Shown piece after piece: positions 1 to 7,937 of a stretch of 33,531 nucleotides of DNA (positions are counted from its first letter, which is position 1; each line of letters starts with the position of its first letter). A model generated the notes under the pieces. The model had not been told where the DNA came from and did not search any database. It saw only the letters and a list, made by a program, of their open reading frames with translations. A program made the translations under genes and the position numbers. The stretch is from Planctomycetota bacterium (GTDB taxonomy: Bacteria; Planctomycetota; Phycisphaerae; SM23-33), in NCBI GenBank assembly GCA_029553505.1, contig JAKPKY010000167.1, forward strand, positions 67,501-101,031, written 5' to 3'.

Positions 1-1116
1 CATGCCCAGCACCCCGCAGCCGAGGGCGAACAGCACCTGCCCGCCCGTGGTCACCGGGCGCGTGGTCATCTCGGGGGCCAGGAAGAACGCCGCGAGGAAC
101 AGTTCGCCTCCGAGGAGCTGGTAGTTGACGTAGGTGAACCCTACCTGGACGCAGAGGTCCGGGTCGAGTCGCCCGGCAAGGTGTTGCCCCAGCAGCGGCC
201 ACCAGACGGTCTCGACGGTGTTGTTGGGCCCGGCCAGTTGGATGGGCGCGACGGCCGCCACCGCCCACGCCCCGGCGAGCATGGCCAGCGGCAACTGCCA
301 TTTGACGTAGTTCCGGTAGACCAGGTAGAGCCCGGCGACGAGGATGAGGATGATGCAGGTCTCCCCGATTCCGCCTGGGCGGGCGCCGTAGAGCATCTCC
401 CCGATGGGAGGAAGCGCCGCCAGCGCGGTGGGCTTGGCGCGGGGCCAGTCGCCCGGGAAGACCAGCCCGCTGTAGGCGGGCTCGGCGCCGCGGGTGAGGG
501 GAGAAAGTTCCGTCGTCGGATGGGGCAGGGCGAACGCGTCGGCGCCTTGTGGCGCGGGCGTTCCGCGCCACTGTCGGTAGACGGCGGGGCGTTTGGCCTG
601 CGCCACGTCGCCGAAGATCGCCTTGTTCTGCGCCAGCAGCGGCCAGGCCGACGGGTTCATCACCGTCGCCGGGAACAGCACCGCCACGGCCAGCCGCCCC
701 ACCAGCGCCGGCTGCCAGAGAAAGTGCCCCACGCCCCCGAAGACCGCCTTGCCCACGAGGATGGCGAACGTGGCCGCGATGATCGGCACGTACCACGGCA
801 CGAAGGCGGGCAGCGTCATCGCCAGCAGCAGCCCGGTCAGGCAGGCGTGACTGCGACCTAGCATCGCCGGGGCGCGGGTCACGCGATAATAGGCCTTTTC
901 GATGGCGGCGCAGCTGAGCACCGACAGGGCGGTCACCGCCAGCGCCCGCCAGCCGAACAGCGCTACCCCCGCCGCCAGCGGGCCGGCGCAGGCGCAGGCC
1001 GTCACCAGGAACACCGTGCGCGCGCCCTCCGGCGCGCGGAGGAACGGCGCGGCGAAGGCGGAGAACCGCTCGGGGCTCGTCGCGTCGGGCAAAATGTCAG
1101 TCGTCGGATCGGGCAT
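1..1116 (-). CDS. rnfD: RnfD, membrane subunit of the Rnf ion-translocating ferredoxin:NAD+ oxidoreductase (3' end cut by window edge)
   Basis: The first 372 residues are present; the gene runs off the left edge, so only the C-terminus is missing. The ATG at 1116 lies 21 bases after the rnfC stop, so the two are co-transcribed. The protein is strongly hydrophobic with many membrane spans, and the segment GGIGETCIILILVAG matches the conserved IGET region of RnfD/NqrB. In the family, RnfD carries a covalently bound FMN on the Thr of an (S/T)GATPL motif and forms part of the membrane ion-pumping core. Here the aligned stretch reads TELSPL (residues 202-207), with Ser205 where the flavinylated Thr would be; that alignment is by eye. 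The other rnf genes would be expected to follow to the left. Confidence 0.9.
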   Translation of the reverse strand, partial: MPDPTTDILPDATSPERFSAFAAPFLRAPEGARTVFLVTACACAGPLAAGVALFGWRALAVTALSVLSCAAIEKAYYRVTRAPAMLGRSHACLTGLLLAMTLPAFVPWYVPIIAATFAILVGKAVFGGVGHFLWQPALVGRLAVAVLFPATVMNPSAWPLLAQNKAIFGDVAQAKRPAVYRQWRGTPAPQGADAFALPHPTTELSPLTRGAEPAYSGLVFPGDWPRAKPTALAALPPIGEMLYGARPGGIGETCIILILVAGLYLVYRNYVKWQLPLAMLAGAWAVAAVAPIQLAGPNNTVETVWWPLLGQHLAGRLDPDLCVQVGFTYVNYQLLGGELFLAAFFLAPEMTTRPVTTGGQVLFALGCGVLGM

Positions 1117-1137
1117 CGCGAACCGCTCCCGCGGCTG

Positions 1138-2466
1138 TCAGGATTCGGCGAACAGGGGCATCGCGTCGTTCAGATCGGTCACCGCGCGGCGAAGCTGGCG
1201 GACCCGCTGGCTCAGCGGGAGGCGCGACGGGCAGACGTAGCTGCACACCCCGCACTCCACGCACGCGGCCACTCCCATCCGGCGGGCGCGCTGGACCAGA
1301 CCCAGCTCGAACACGTCGTTGAGGACGGCCACGTTCAGCCGGGCCGGGCAGTGGTCGGTGCACCACCCGCAGCGGATGCAGGGGGTGGAGGGGGCGGCCT
1401 GGGCGGCATTGATCGCCAGCAGCGCGCCCGTCGCTGCGGTGACGACCGCGTCGGGCGGGCAGCGCAGGCCCGTCATCGGACCGCCGTGCAGGACGGGTCC
1501 ATCGGTTCCGCCCGTCAACTCGGCGACGGACGCGCCCACCGGAACCCAGAAGTTTCCGCGAATCTTCAATCGCTCGCCCGCGAGCGTCACCACGCGGGCG
1601 GATGGCGCAACTCCGCAGGCCGTCCAGCGGTACGCGGCGAAGCACGTCGCCGGGTCCACCACCGCGACGCCCAGGCCCAGCGCCGAGCCGCCCGGCGGAA
1701 CCTCGCGGCCCGTCAGCACCTTCACCAGGACATTCGCCGCGCCCACCGGGTACTTGTGCGGCAGCGCCACCCGCGCGATCTGGTACATCCGCGCCGGGCC
1801 CACCAGCTCGCGGTACTCGCCCGTCCGCCGGCGGTCGGCAGCCAGGATGACCTCCCGCGCGCCGATCGCCCGCGCCAGGATGGCCAGGCCACGGATGACG
1901 TCGGCGCCGTGCTCGACCAGCAGGCGATGGTCGGCGGTGAGATACGGCTGGCTTTCCAGGGCGTTGGCGACGAGGGTGTGGCAGTTCGCCTGCTGCGCCC
2001 GCTCGACGAACCGCGAGAGCGACCCGCCGCGCCCGTCGTGCAGCGGAACGGCTCCTTCGGCGATCCGCGCCAGCAGCGTCGCCCGGTCGGCGGCGCGCCA
2101 GTCGAACACGGGCGACAGCGCGTGCAGCGCCGGCGGGTCCGCCGGCTCGAGGAGTTCCAGCGCCGCCGACGGCGCGAACCCGTCGCTCCCGGCTGTCTGC
2201 ACGACGCACAGCCCGCCGGCTTTGCCCGCGTACGGCGCATGGACGGCCAGCCCGCCCGCGCCGGCGGGAGAGGCGAGCAATTGCCCTGCCGAGACGTACT
2301 GCCCCGGGCGCACGGACAGGCGAACCTCGGCGAGGCTGCGACCGGGCAGCGGAATCCGCAGCCGCTCCAGGCGGACCGGGGCGCGGATCGGCTCGTCCAG
2401 CGTGCCGAGCTTCTCGTCCGGCAGGTCGATTCCACCGGCGAAGCTGCCGTATCGTCGAGGGGACAT
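1138..2466 (-). CDS. rnfC: RnfC, NADH/ferredoxin-linked Fe-S subunit of the Rnf complex
   Basis: This is a 442-residue peripheral subunit of the Rnf complex, which couples electron flow between ferredoxin and NAD+ to Na+ or H+ transport. The N-terminus (GGIDLPDEK) and the glycine-rich SLBB/NADH-binding region are typical. Two ferredoxin-type 4Fe-4S motifs lie near the C-terminus: Cys363/366/369/373 (CIRCGWCTDHCP) and Cys402/405/408/412 (CVECGVCSYVCP). The length fits the short form of RnfC found in anaerobes; the long proteobacterial tail is absent. The start at MSPRRYGSF is chosen because homology begins there. No Shine-Dalgarno sequence precedes it, but a TACCAT -10-like hexamer ends 7 bases upstream, which would suit a leaderless mRNA. 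It is the first gene of the operon, with rnfD next. Confidence 0.93.
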   Translation of the reverse strand: MSPRRYGSFAGGIDLPDEKLGTLDEPIRAPVRLERLRIPLPGRSLAEVRLSVRPGQYVSAGQLLASPAGAGGLAVHAPYAGKAGGLCVVQTAGSDGFAPSAALELLEPADPPALHALSPVFDWRAADRATLLARIAEGAVPLHDGRGGSLSRFVERAQQANCHTLVANALESQPYLTADHRLLVEHGADVIRGLAILARAIGAREVILAADRRRTGEYRELVGPARMYQIARVALPHKYPVGAANVLVKVLTGREVPPGGSALGLGVAVVDPATCFAAYRWTACGVAPSARVVTLAGERLKIRGNFWVPVGASVAELTGGTDGPVLHGGPMTGLRCPPDAVVTAATGALLAINAAQAAPSTPCIRCGWCTDHCPARLNVAVLNDVFELGLVQRARRMGVAACVECGVCSYVCPSRLPLSQRVRQLRRAVTDLNDAMPLFAES

Positions 2467-2523
2467 GCGCCCGATGGTACTCCATGCCGCCGGGGCATTC
2501 CATGGGGCAGTGACCGCTTGTAG

Positions 2524-2542
2524 GACAGGCGTCTCGCCTGTC
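2524..2542. repeat. Short perfect hairpin GACAGGCG-tct-CGCCTGTC
   Basis: An 8-bp perfect inverted repeat with a 3-base loop lies in the gene-free stretch between rnfC and the maturase gene. It is followed further right by other hairpin-forming sequence around 2620-2665 (GGGCTC...GAGCCC and CGACC...GGTCG). These look like dispersed intergenic repeats and not promoters; only one copy of this exact hairpin is in the window. Confidence 0.5.
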
Positions 2543-2562
2543 GGCGCTTGGCGAGGAAGGAC

Positions 2563-2759
2563 TGAGGTGTGAGAACTGAGGACTGAGAGAAACAGGCAAT
2601 CGCGAATAGTGCCTCGGGCTCTTGCCGAGCCCCGACCGTGAGGGAGGGGTCGCCTGGAGCCGCCGAGGGGAAAGCTGGAAGCTGAAAACGGAAAGCTGAA
2701 AAACAAAGAGCGGCGAGTGGCGAGAAATTGTCAATCGACAATCGTCAATTGACAATTGC
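2563..2759. repeat. Degenerate intergenic repeats with a 7-base period (two blocks)
   Basis: Two blocks show a strict period of 7. At 2563-2590 the units are TGAGGTG, TGAGAAC, TGAGGAC and TGAGAGA. At 2669-2759 thirteen heptads follow without a phase break, drifting from GGAAAGC and TGAAAAC through CGGCGAG and TGGCGAG to CAATCGA, CAATCGT and CAATTGA. The second block stops 7 bases before the stop codon of the maturase gene. The units change along the array but the phase is kept, and the base composition is much more A-rich than the genes. The sequence between the blocks (2591-2668) holds imperfect hairpins. I see no coding sequence in 2467-2766. Confidence 0.7.
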
Positions 2760-2766
2760 CCGGCGT

Positions 2767-4095
2767 TTACGCGCGTCGGCCGCAGCAGGCCTTGAATTTC
2801 CGCCCCGAACCGCAGGGGCAGGGGTCGTTGCGCCCGGGGGTCTTGCGCGGCAGGGAGGTTTTGTAGGGCATGGCGGCGTCAGGCGCGGGCCCGGCTGCGA
2901 AGGCGCCGGACGCCTCGCCCGCGCGGGCGGCGCCGGCCGGCGCGCCCTTGGGCGGCGGGGTCTGGTTCCGTTTGAAATACTCCGCCATCCGCCTCAGTTC
3001 CGGCAGGGCCTGGCGGAAGAACAGCTTGTAGCCCTCGCAGAAGTAGTTCACCCGCGCGGGGTCCGTGCCGATGGGCATATGGTGCTTGGGGCATCCGCCC
3101 CGGCAGAACGGCAGGAACTCGCAGTCCCGGCAGACGGCCGGCAGCTCGATCTTCATGCGGTCGAACTCCGCCAGCTTCGGGTCGCGCACCAGCTCCACAA
3201 GCGGGCGTTCGAGAATATTGCCGATCTTCCACTGCGGGTAGACGAAATGGTCGCAGGCGTACAGGTCGCCGTTCCATTCCAGCACGTGGGCGTTGCCGCA
3301 TCGCTCGGCGTAGCAGCAGGTGCTGGCGACGCCGAAAATCAGCGTGTGCAGCACGCTGTCGATGAGGCGCTCCGAGACGCGCCCCACGTCGCGCGTGGCC
3401 CACTGCTCGAAGACGTCCAGGCAGAACCGTCCGAACTGCGCGGGCGTGCACGAGAAATCCGTCGGCGCGCCGTCGGGGCCGCGCTCCAGGATCGGGATGA
3501 ACTGCACGTACTGCACACCGCGGTTGACGAAGTAGCGGTAGATGTCGGCCGCGTGCGGCGCGTTGACGCTGTTGAGCGTCACCAGCACGTTGAACTCCAC
3601 GCGGTGCTTCCGCAGGAGTTCCAGGCCGGCCCAGGCGCGATGGAAGGTGGGCCGGCCGGCGTGGTCCTTGCGATAGAAATCATGCCACTGGGCGGGCCCG
3701 TCCAGGCTGACGCCCACCAGGAATTTGTGCTCGGCGAGGAACTCGCCCCACTCGTCGGTCAACAGCGTGCCGTTGGTCTGAAGGGCGTTGGAGATCGTCT
3801 GCCCCGGGCGGACGTGCTGTTTCTGGAGCGCGACGGCCCGGCGGAAGAAGTCCAGCCCGATCAGCGTCGGCTCGCCCCCCTGCCAGCCGAATTCGCACCG
3901 CACGGGCATCGCTTCGAGGTACTGCCGCGTGTATTCCTCCAGCACCCGATCCGGCATGCGGAAGCCCGAGGCATCGGGCACGTCGGGGTACAGATCCCGC
4001 GGCTTGGCCGTGTAGTAGCAGTAGGCGCAGTCCAGGTTGCATACGCCGCAGACCGGCTTGCACATGATGTTGAAGGGGCGGATTACCTCAGCCAT
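2767..4095 (-). CDS. Radical SAM/SPASM maturase of the anaerobic sulfatase-maturase type, with C-terminal SEC-C motif
   Basis: A 442-residue cytosolic enzyme. The radical-SAM cluster motif is Cys19-x3-Cys23-x2-Cys26 (CNLDCAYCYY). Also present are FGWQGGEPTL (SAM-binding GGEP), VSLDGP, and a SPASM/twitch region with cysteines in CCYAERCG, YACDHF and CRDCEFLPFCRGGC that would hold two auxiliary 4Fe-4S clusters. Members of this family oxidise a Cys or Ser of sulfatases to formylglycine, or modify peptides. After an Ala/Pro/Gly-rich linker (about 390-420) the protein ends in a SEC-C zinc motif, GRNDPCPCGSGRKFKACCG, which is not part of the standard maturase. No sulfatase gene lies in the window, so the substrate is unknown. 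Start: ATG at 4095, where family homology begins (MAEVIRPFNIMCKPVC). Confidence 0.88.
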   Translation of the reverse strand: MAEVIRPFNIMCKPVCGVCNLDCAYCYYTAKPRDLYPDVPDASGFRMPDRVLEEYTRQYLEAMPVRCEFGWQGGEPTLIGLDFFRRAVALQKQHVRPGQTISNALQTNGTLLTDEWGEFLAEHKFLVGVSLDGPAQWHDFYRKDHAGRPTFHRAWAGLELLRKHRVEFNVLVTLNSVNAPHAADIYRYFVNRGVQYVQFIPILERGPDGAPTDFSCTPAQFGRFCLDVFEQWATRDVGRVSERLIDSVLHTLIFGVASTCCYAERCGNAHVLEWNGDLYACDHFVYPQWKIGNILERPLVELVRDPKLAEFDRMKIELPAVCRDCEFLPFCRGGCPKHHMPIGTDPARVNYFCEGYKLFFRQALPELRRMAEYFKRNQTPPPKGAPAGAARAGEASGAFAAGPAPDAAMPYKTSLPRKTPGRNDPCPCGSGRKFKACCGRRA

Positions 4096-4153
4096 GTCGT
4101 CGCGCTCGCTTGGAATGCTCCAGCATAGCAGATCGTCGGGCGGGCAGACAAGC

Positions 4154-4241
4154 GGGTGCCGTGGTTTGCGGAGCGAAGCGGAGCAACCACGCGATAACGT
4201 GGTTGCTTCGTCCCTTCGGGACTGCGCAAGCCACGGCACCC
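4154..4241. repeat. GGGTGCC/GGCACCC-bounded branched inverted-repeat element, copy 1
   Basis: The ends pair as a 17-base stem: GGGTGCCGTGGTTTGCG against CGCAAGCCACGGCACCC, with one G-T wobble. Inside are two further hairpins, GCAACCAC/GTGGTTGC and GTCCC-ttc-GGGAC. Read on the minus strand, its first 45 or so bases match the element at 25233-25283 closely (shared core TTGCGCAGTCCCG and GCAACCACG). It lies between the start of the maturase gene (4095) and the end of the membrane-protein gene (4266). Confidence 0.75.
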
Positions 4242-4265
4242 ATCAATCTGACGAGAAACAGATCG

Positions 4266-5045
4266 CTATGAGGCCTTGGCCTTGCCGGAAAGGACGCGCA
4301 CCAGGGCGGCGACGGCGGAGATCAGCAGCGTCAGCACCAGCAGGAACAGCAGCAGGCTCCAGACGTACGTCACGAGCGGCCAGACGTCCTGCACGAGCGA
4401 GTCGAAGCGTTTCCAGACCAGCCCGAGCAGGGCGATGAGGATTGCGACGGCGACGACGGCCGCCAAAGTCGCCCGCAGGTCGCGCCGCACCGGCGCGAGG
4501 CGCACCGACAGGCACACGGCCAGGTAGACGAACAGCGGCACGCGCCAGTTGGACCATTGCAGCTCAGTCCAGGTCTCGCAGACGCGGCGGAGCAGGGTCA
4601 GTTGCCCGCCGAGCTGGTCCCAGAAGGCGCCCCAGGAGGTCGGGAGGGTCTTGGGGAGCGACGCGCTCGGGAGCGAAACGAACTGCGTCAACACCGGCTC
4701 GCCCAGCAGGGCGTGGACGATCAGGATGGCCGCGGCGCACGCGACGACCGCCAGCAGCGACGCGACGATGGGACCCAGGACCTTCAGTCGGGCGGTGGCC
4801 TCGGTGGCGGGTTCGGAATCGCCCCCGCTTTTGCGGCTGCCCGCCTCCGGCACGATCTTGGCGCGGCGGATCTCCCCGCCGGTCACCAGGCAGCCGAAAA
4901 TATACGCCATTTCCGCCACCAGCGTTCCCGGAAGCAGCGCCCAGGAGACGTATTGCGGGCGGATCATCCGTGCCCACAGGCGGTAGGTCCCGACGGCCAT
5001 GAACAGGATTCCCAGCAACCAGACAGCCAATGCGGCGTAAATCAC
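4266..5045 (-). CDS. Multi-pass membrane protein of unknown function
   Basis: About 259 residues with five or six predicted hydrophobic segments: one at the N-terminus (YAALAVWLLGILFMAVG), one or two in the first third, LGPIVASLLAVVACAAAILIV near residue 100, VYLAVCLSVRL and AVVAVAILIALLGLV around 180-210, and a long one near the C-terminus (LVTYVWSLLLFLLVLTLLIS). A hydrophilic, charged stretch separates the second and third segments. I do not recognise the family. The GTG at 5045 is preferred because AAAGGA lies 6 bases before it; an in-frame TTG at 5063 would add six residues but has no ribosome-binding site. It reads toward the maturase gene, with repeat copy 1 between them, so co-transcription is uncertain. 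Confidence 0.65.
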   Translation of the reverse strand: MIYAALAVWLLGILFMAVGTYRLWARMIRPQYVSWALLPGTLVAEMAYIFGCLVTGGEIRRAKIVPEAGSRKSGGDSEPATEATARLKVLGPIVASLLAVVACAAAILIVHALLGEPVLTQFVSLPSASLPKTLPTSWGAFWDQLGGQLTLLRRVCETWTELQWSNWRVPLFVYLAVCLSVRLAPVRRDLRATLAAVVAVAILIALLGLVWKRFDSLVQDVWPLVTYVWSLLLFLLVLTLLISAVAALVRVLSGKAKAS

Positions 5046-5194
5046 GGGCGTTCCTTTGCGCAAAATGCGACCACGTCGTGTCCTGGGGTTCTATCGGCCA
5101 GCGGGCGGATTTTTGATTGCGGATTGTGGGCGGGCAAAAGCGGATTCTTCACGAATCACGCCCGGCCGCATCGGAAATTCCCTCGGAAAAGGCC

Positions 5195-5222
5195 TTGCAA
5201 GGTCTCGGGGGATTGGTAGAAT
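5195..5222 (+). promoter_or_regulatory. Predicted sigma70-type promoter of the rpsP operon
   Basis: TTGCAA (5195-5200), a 16-base spacer and TAGAAT (5217-5222). It would give a leader of about 75 bases before rpsP. The stretch 5064-5194 upstream has no gene. Confidence 0.5.
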
Positions 5223-5303
5223 GCCCGATTCGCGAAGTTTCCAGCGTTGCATCTGGCGCCGTGGCCCGGCGTGGGCCCCGGCCGGAATGTGGAGAAGGCA
5301 TTC

Positions 5304-5561
5304 GTGGCAGTCAAACTGAGATTAAAACGATTCGGTCGTCGGAACCGCAGCTTCTACCGCCTCAACGCGATCGACAGTCGCACCCCTCGCGACGGGCGGG
5401 TGATCGAGGAGCTGGGCTGGTACGATCCGGAAGCGCATGACGCGGACAAGCAGGTTTCGCTGAAGCGCGAGCGGATCGAGCACTGGCTGAGCGTGGGCGC
5501 GCAGCCGTCGGACGTGGTCCGCCAGCTGCTGGCGCGCAACGGCATCGCGGTCAAGAAGTAA
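5304..5561 (+). CDS. rpsP: 30S ribosomal protein bS16
   Basis: The 85-residue protein is a small-subunit protein needed for 30S assembly. The sequence MAVKLRLKRFGRRNRSFYRLNAIDSR and the later VVRQLLARNGI are typical of bS16. The GTG start at 5304 is chosen over the in-frame ATG at 5247 because bS16 homologs begin at this point and a GGAGAAGG ribosome-binding site lies at 5291-5298. It is the first gene of rpsP-trmD-rplS-yraN-tatD. In many bacteria rimM lies between rpsP and trmD; here only 42 bases separate them. Confidence 0.97.
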   Translation: MAVKLRLKRFGRRNRSFYRLNAIDSRTPRDGRVIEELGWYDPEAHDADKQVSLKRERIEHWLSVGAQPSDVVRQLLARNGIAVKK

Positions 5562-5603
5562 CCGCCCCGCCGAGATCCGTCCGACCGGTCCGCGTGCCAA
5601 GCC

Positions 5604-6380
5604 ATGGGATTCCGTATCGACATCCTCACGCTGTTCCCGGAGATGTTCGACGGGTTCCTGGGCGCCAGCATCGTGGGGCGCGCGGTGCGGAACGGCCTGG
5701 CGGAAGTTCACCTGACGAACCTCCGCGATTTTGCCGCCGACCGGTACGGGTCGGTGGATGACGCCCCGTTCGGCGGCGGGCCCGGCATGGTGCTGATGTG
5801 CCAGCCGATTTTCGACGCCGTCGAGCACGTGCGGGCCCAGGCGAGTCCGCCCGGAAAACTGCTGCTGCTGAGCCCCCAGGGCCAGCCGATGACCCAAGCG
5901 CTCGCCGAGCAACTGGCCCGCGAGCCGCGACTGATCCTGCTGGCCGGGCATTACGAGGGCTTCGACGAGCGGATCCGAACCGCCCTGGCGGACGTCGAAA
6001 TCTCGCTGGGCGACTTCGTGATGTCCGGCGGGGAGGTGGCGGCGATGGCGATTACCGACGCCGTCGTCCGACTGCTGCCCGGGGCGCTGGGAAAGGGAGA
6101 ATCGCTGGACGAGGAATCGTTCAGCATGGGTTTGCTGGAGTATCCGCAGTACACCCGCCCGCGGGAGTTTCGAGGCCTGCCGGTGCCGGAGGTGCTGCTC
6201 AGCGGCGATCACGCGAAGATCGCCCGCTGGCGGGCCGAGCAGTCCCGGCTGCGTACGATGCAGCGCAGGTCCGACCTGTGGGACGCGTATCTCAAGAGAC
6301 AAGACGAAGCGGACCGGACCGAGACGGACCGGCCGCGGGAGAATGACGGTGAGCCAGGAACTGTTGAACAAGGCGGCTGA
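5604..6380 (+). CDS. trmD: tRNA (guanine37-N1)-methyltransferase
   Basis: A 258-residue SPOUT-class methyltransferase that makes m1G37 in tRNAs with G36, preventing +1 frameshifts. Visible family signatures are [17 protein letters not shown] at the N-terminus, FGGGPGMV (57-63), the SAM-binding trefoil-knot segment [13 protein letters not shown] (112-124), [13 protein letters not shown] (134-146) and [16 protein letters not shown] (171-186). The last 20 residues are hydrophilic and not conserved; they overlap the start of rplS by 38 bases in another frame, suggesting translational coupling. Confidence 0.97.
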   Translation: MGFRIDILTLFPEMFDGFLGASIVGRAVRNGLAEVHLTNLRDFAADRYGSVDDAPFGGGPGMVLMCQPIFDAVEHVRAQASPPGKLLLLSPQGQPMTQALAEQLAREPRLILLAGHYEGFDERIRTALADVEISLGDFVMSGGEVAAMAITDAVVRLLPGALGKGESLDEESFSMGLLEYPQYTRPREFRGLPVPEVLLSGDHAKIARWRAEQSRLRTMQRRSDLWDAYLKRQDEADRTETDRPRENDGEPGTVEQGG

Positions 6381-6741
6381 GGCGAGCTTCAAGAAGGACA
6401 TCCCCGCATTCCACGTGGGCGACACGGTGAAGGTCAACTGCCGGATCGTCGAGGGCGACAAGGAGCGCATCCAGGCGTTCATCGGGACGGTCATCGCCCG
6501 CAAGGGGCGCAAGGTGGCCGAAACGTTCACCGTCCGGCGCATCGTCAACAACCAGGGCGTGGAGCGCACCTTCCCGCTGCACAGCCCGCGGGTGGCCGAC
6601 ATCGAGATCATCCGCAGCGGAAAGACCCGCCGCGCCAAGCTGTACTACCTGCGCGACCGCGTGGGCAAGCGCACCCGCCTGAAGGAAATCCAGCGCGGCG
6701 CCGAGGGCGCCAACGCCTCCGAAGGCGCCGCCCAGGAGTGA
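6343..6741 (+). CDS. rplS: 50S ribosomal protein bL19
   Basis: About 132 residues; bL19 sits at the 30S-50S interface. The core [33 protein letters not shown] and [15 protein letters not shown] are diagnostic. The start is uncertain: the ATG at 6343 has GGGAG almost touching it, whereas the GTG at 6349 stands 7 bases from the same GGAG and is better spaced, giving a protein two residues shorter. The reading frame overlaps the 3' end of trmD. A short Ala/Glu-rich tail (about 116-132) extends past the conserved core. Confidence 0.96.
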   Translation: MTVSQELLNKAAEASFKKDIPAFHVGDTVKVNCRIVEGDKERIQAFIGTVIARKGRKVAETFTVRRIVNNQGVERTFPLHSPRVADIEIIRSGKTRRAKLYYLRDRVGKRTRLKEIQRGAEGANASEGAAQE

Positions 6742-6745
6742 CCCC

Positions 6746-7141
6746 GTGTGGCCCTTCCGGCGAAGCGACAAACCGCCGCTGGGCCCTCGCGGAGAGAAAA
6801 TCGCCCGGCGCTTCCTGCGGCGCCGCGGTCTGAAGATCCTCGCAGAGAACTACCGGTCCGGCGCGGGCGAGATTGACCTGATCGCGCTGGACCGTTCCAC
6901 GCGCGGGCCCGACGGCGCCGAGACGATCTGCTTCGTCGAGGTCAAGACCCGCTCCTGCGACACCTACACCGACCCCGAGTCGGCCGTGGACGCCGAAAAG
7001 CAGCGCCGCATCCGCAAGGCCGCACGGCACTACCTCGCCGGGCGCGACGCCGAAGGGTACAACGTCCGATACGACATCGTCGCCATCGTCCTGCGCGACG
7101 GGCAGGATCCGGAAATCCGCCATCTGCCCGGCGCGTTTTGA
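6746..7141 (+). CDS. yraN: YraN/UPF0102 family endonuclease-like protein
   Basis: 131 residues with a GTG start four bases after the rplS stop. The restriction-endonuclease-like fold signature is clear: GEKIARRFLRRRGLKILAENYR, then GEIDLIALD and FVEVKTR (the E-x-D...E-x-K type active-site pattern), followed by DAEKQRRIRKAARHYL. The biological role of the family is not settled; it commonly lies beside rplS/rnhB. Its tight spacing suggests transcription with the ribosomal operon. Confidence 0.92.
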   Translation: MWPFRRSDKPPLGPRGEKIARRFLRRRGLKILAENYRSGAGEIDLIALDRSTRGPDGAETICFVEVKTRSCDTYTDPESAVDAEKQRRIRKAARHYLAGRDAEGYNVRYDIVAIVLRDGQDPEIRHLPGAF

Positions 7142-7160
7142 CCGCCGTGGACGAAACGCC

Positions 7161-7937
7161 ATGAACCTCATCGACACGCACTGCCATCTCGCACACCCCC
7201 GCCTGGCGGCCTCGCTGGACGACGTGCTCGCCCGCGCGCGGCAGGCGGGCGTGACGGCCTTCGTCTGCGCAGCCGGCAACGTGCAAGACTCCCGCGCGGC
7301 GCTGGCGATCGCGCGGCGCGAGGCGAACGTTTACTGCCTGGCCGGCGTGCACCCGCACGACGCGAAAGACGCCGGCGCGGACGATCTCGCCGAGCTGGAG
7401 CGCCTGCTGGGCGAGCCGAAAACCGTCGCGCTCGGCGAGGCGGGCCTGGACTACCACTACAATTTCTCCCCGCCGGAAGATCAGCGCCGCGTCTTCGCCG
7501 AACAACTCGCCCTCGCCCGCCGGCTGGGCCGGCACGTCGTCGTCCACACGCGCGAGGCCTTCGGCGACACGCTGGCGATCCTGCGCGACTCGGGCCTGGC
7601 TGGGGCAGACGTTCTGTTCCACTCCTGCACCGAGCCGCCGGAGAACGTCCGCGCGATCTTGGATTTCGGCGCCACCGTCAGCTACTCGGGCATCGTCACG
7701 TTCGCCAACGCCGCCGACGTGCGGGCCGGGGCCGCCCTCGTGCCGCCGGACCGCCTGCTGATCGAGACCGACGCGCCGTACCTCTCGCCCGAGCCCGTGC
7801 GGAAAATGAAGACCAACGAGCCGGCCAACGTCGCCCACGTCGCAACCTTCCTCGCCAGCGAGCGCAAAACCTCGCCCGAAGCCCTCGCCGAACAGACCAC
7901 CGCCAACGCCGTCTGCTTCTTCGGCCTGCCCTTGTAG
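7161..7937 (+). CDS. tatD: TatD family metal-dependent hydrolase (DNase)
   Basis: 258 residues, TIM-barrel amidohydrolase fold. Metal-ligand motifs in order: THCH (residues 6-9), GVHPHDA, ALGEAGLDYHYNFSP, VVVHTREA, LFHSC, and IETDAPYLSPEP near the C-terminus. TatD proteins are Mg2+-dependent 3'-5' exonucleases linked to DNA repair and fragmentation. The usual HCFSG box is replaced by FHSCTEPPE, which keeps the histidine. It ends the rpsP operon; REP-type hairpins begin directly at its stop codon. Confidence 0.93.
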   Translation: MNLIDTHCHLAHPRLAASLDDVLARARQAGVTAFVCAAGNVQDSRAALAIARREANVYCLAGVHPHDAKDAGADDLAELERLLGEPKTVALGEAGLDYHYNFSPPEDQRRVFAEQLALARRLGRHVVVHTREAFGDTLAILRDSGLAGADVLFHSCTEPPENVRAILDFGATVSYSGIVTFANAADVRAGAALVPPDRLLIETDAPYLSPEPVRKMKTNEPANVAHVATFLASERKTSPEALAEQTTANAVCFFGLPL

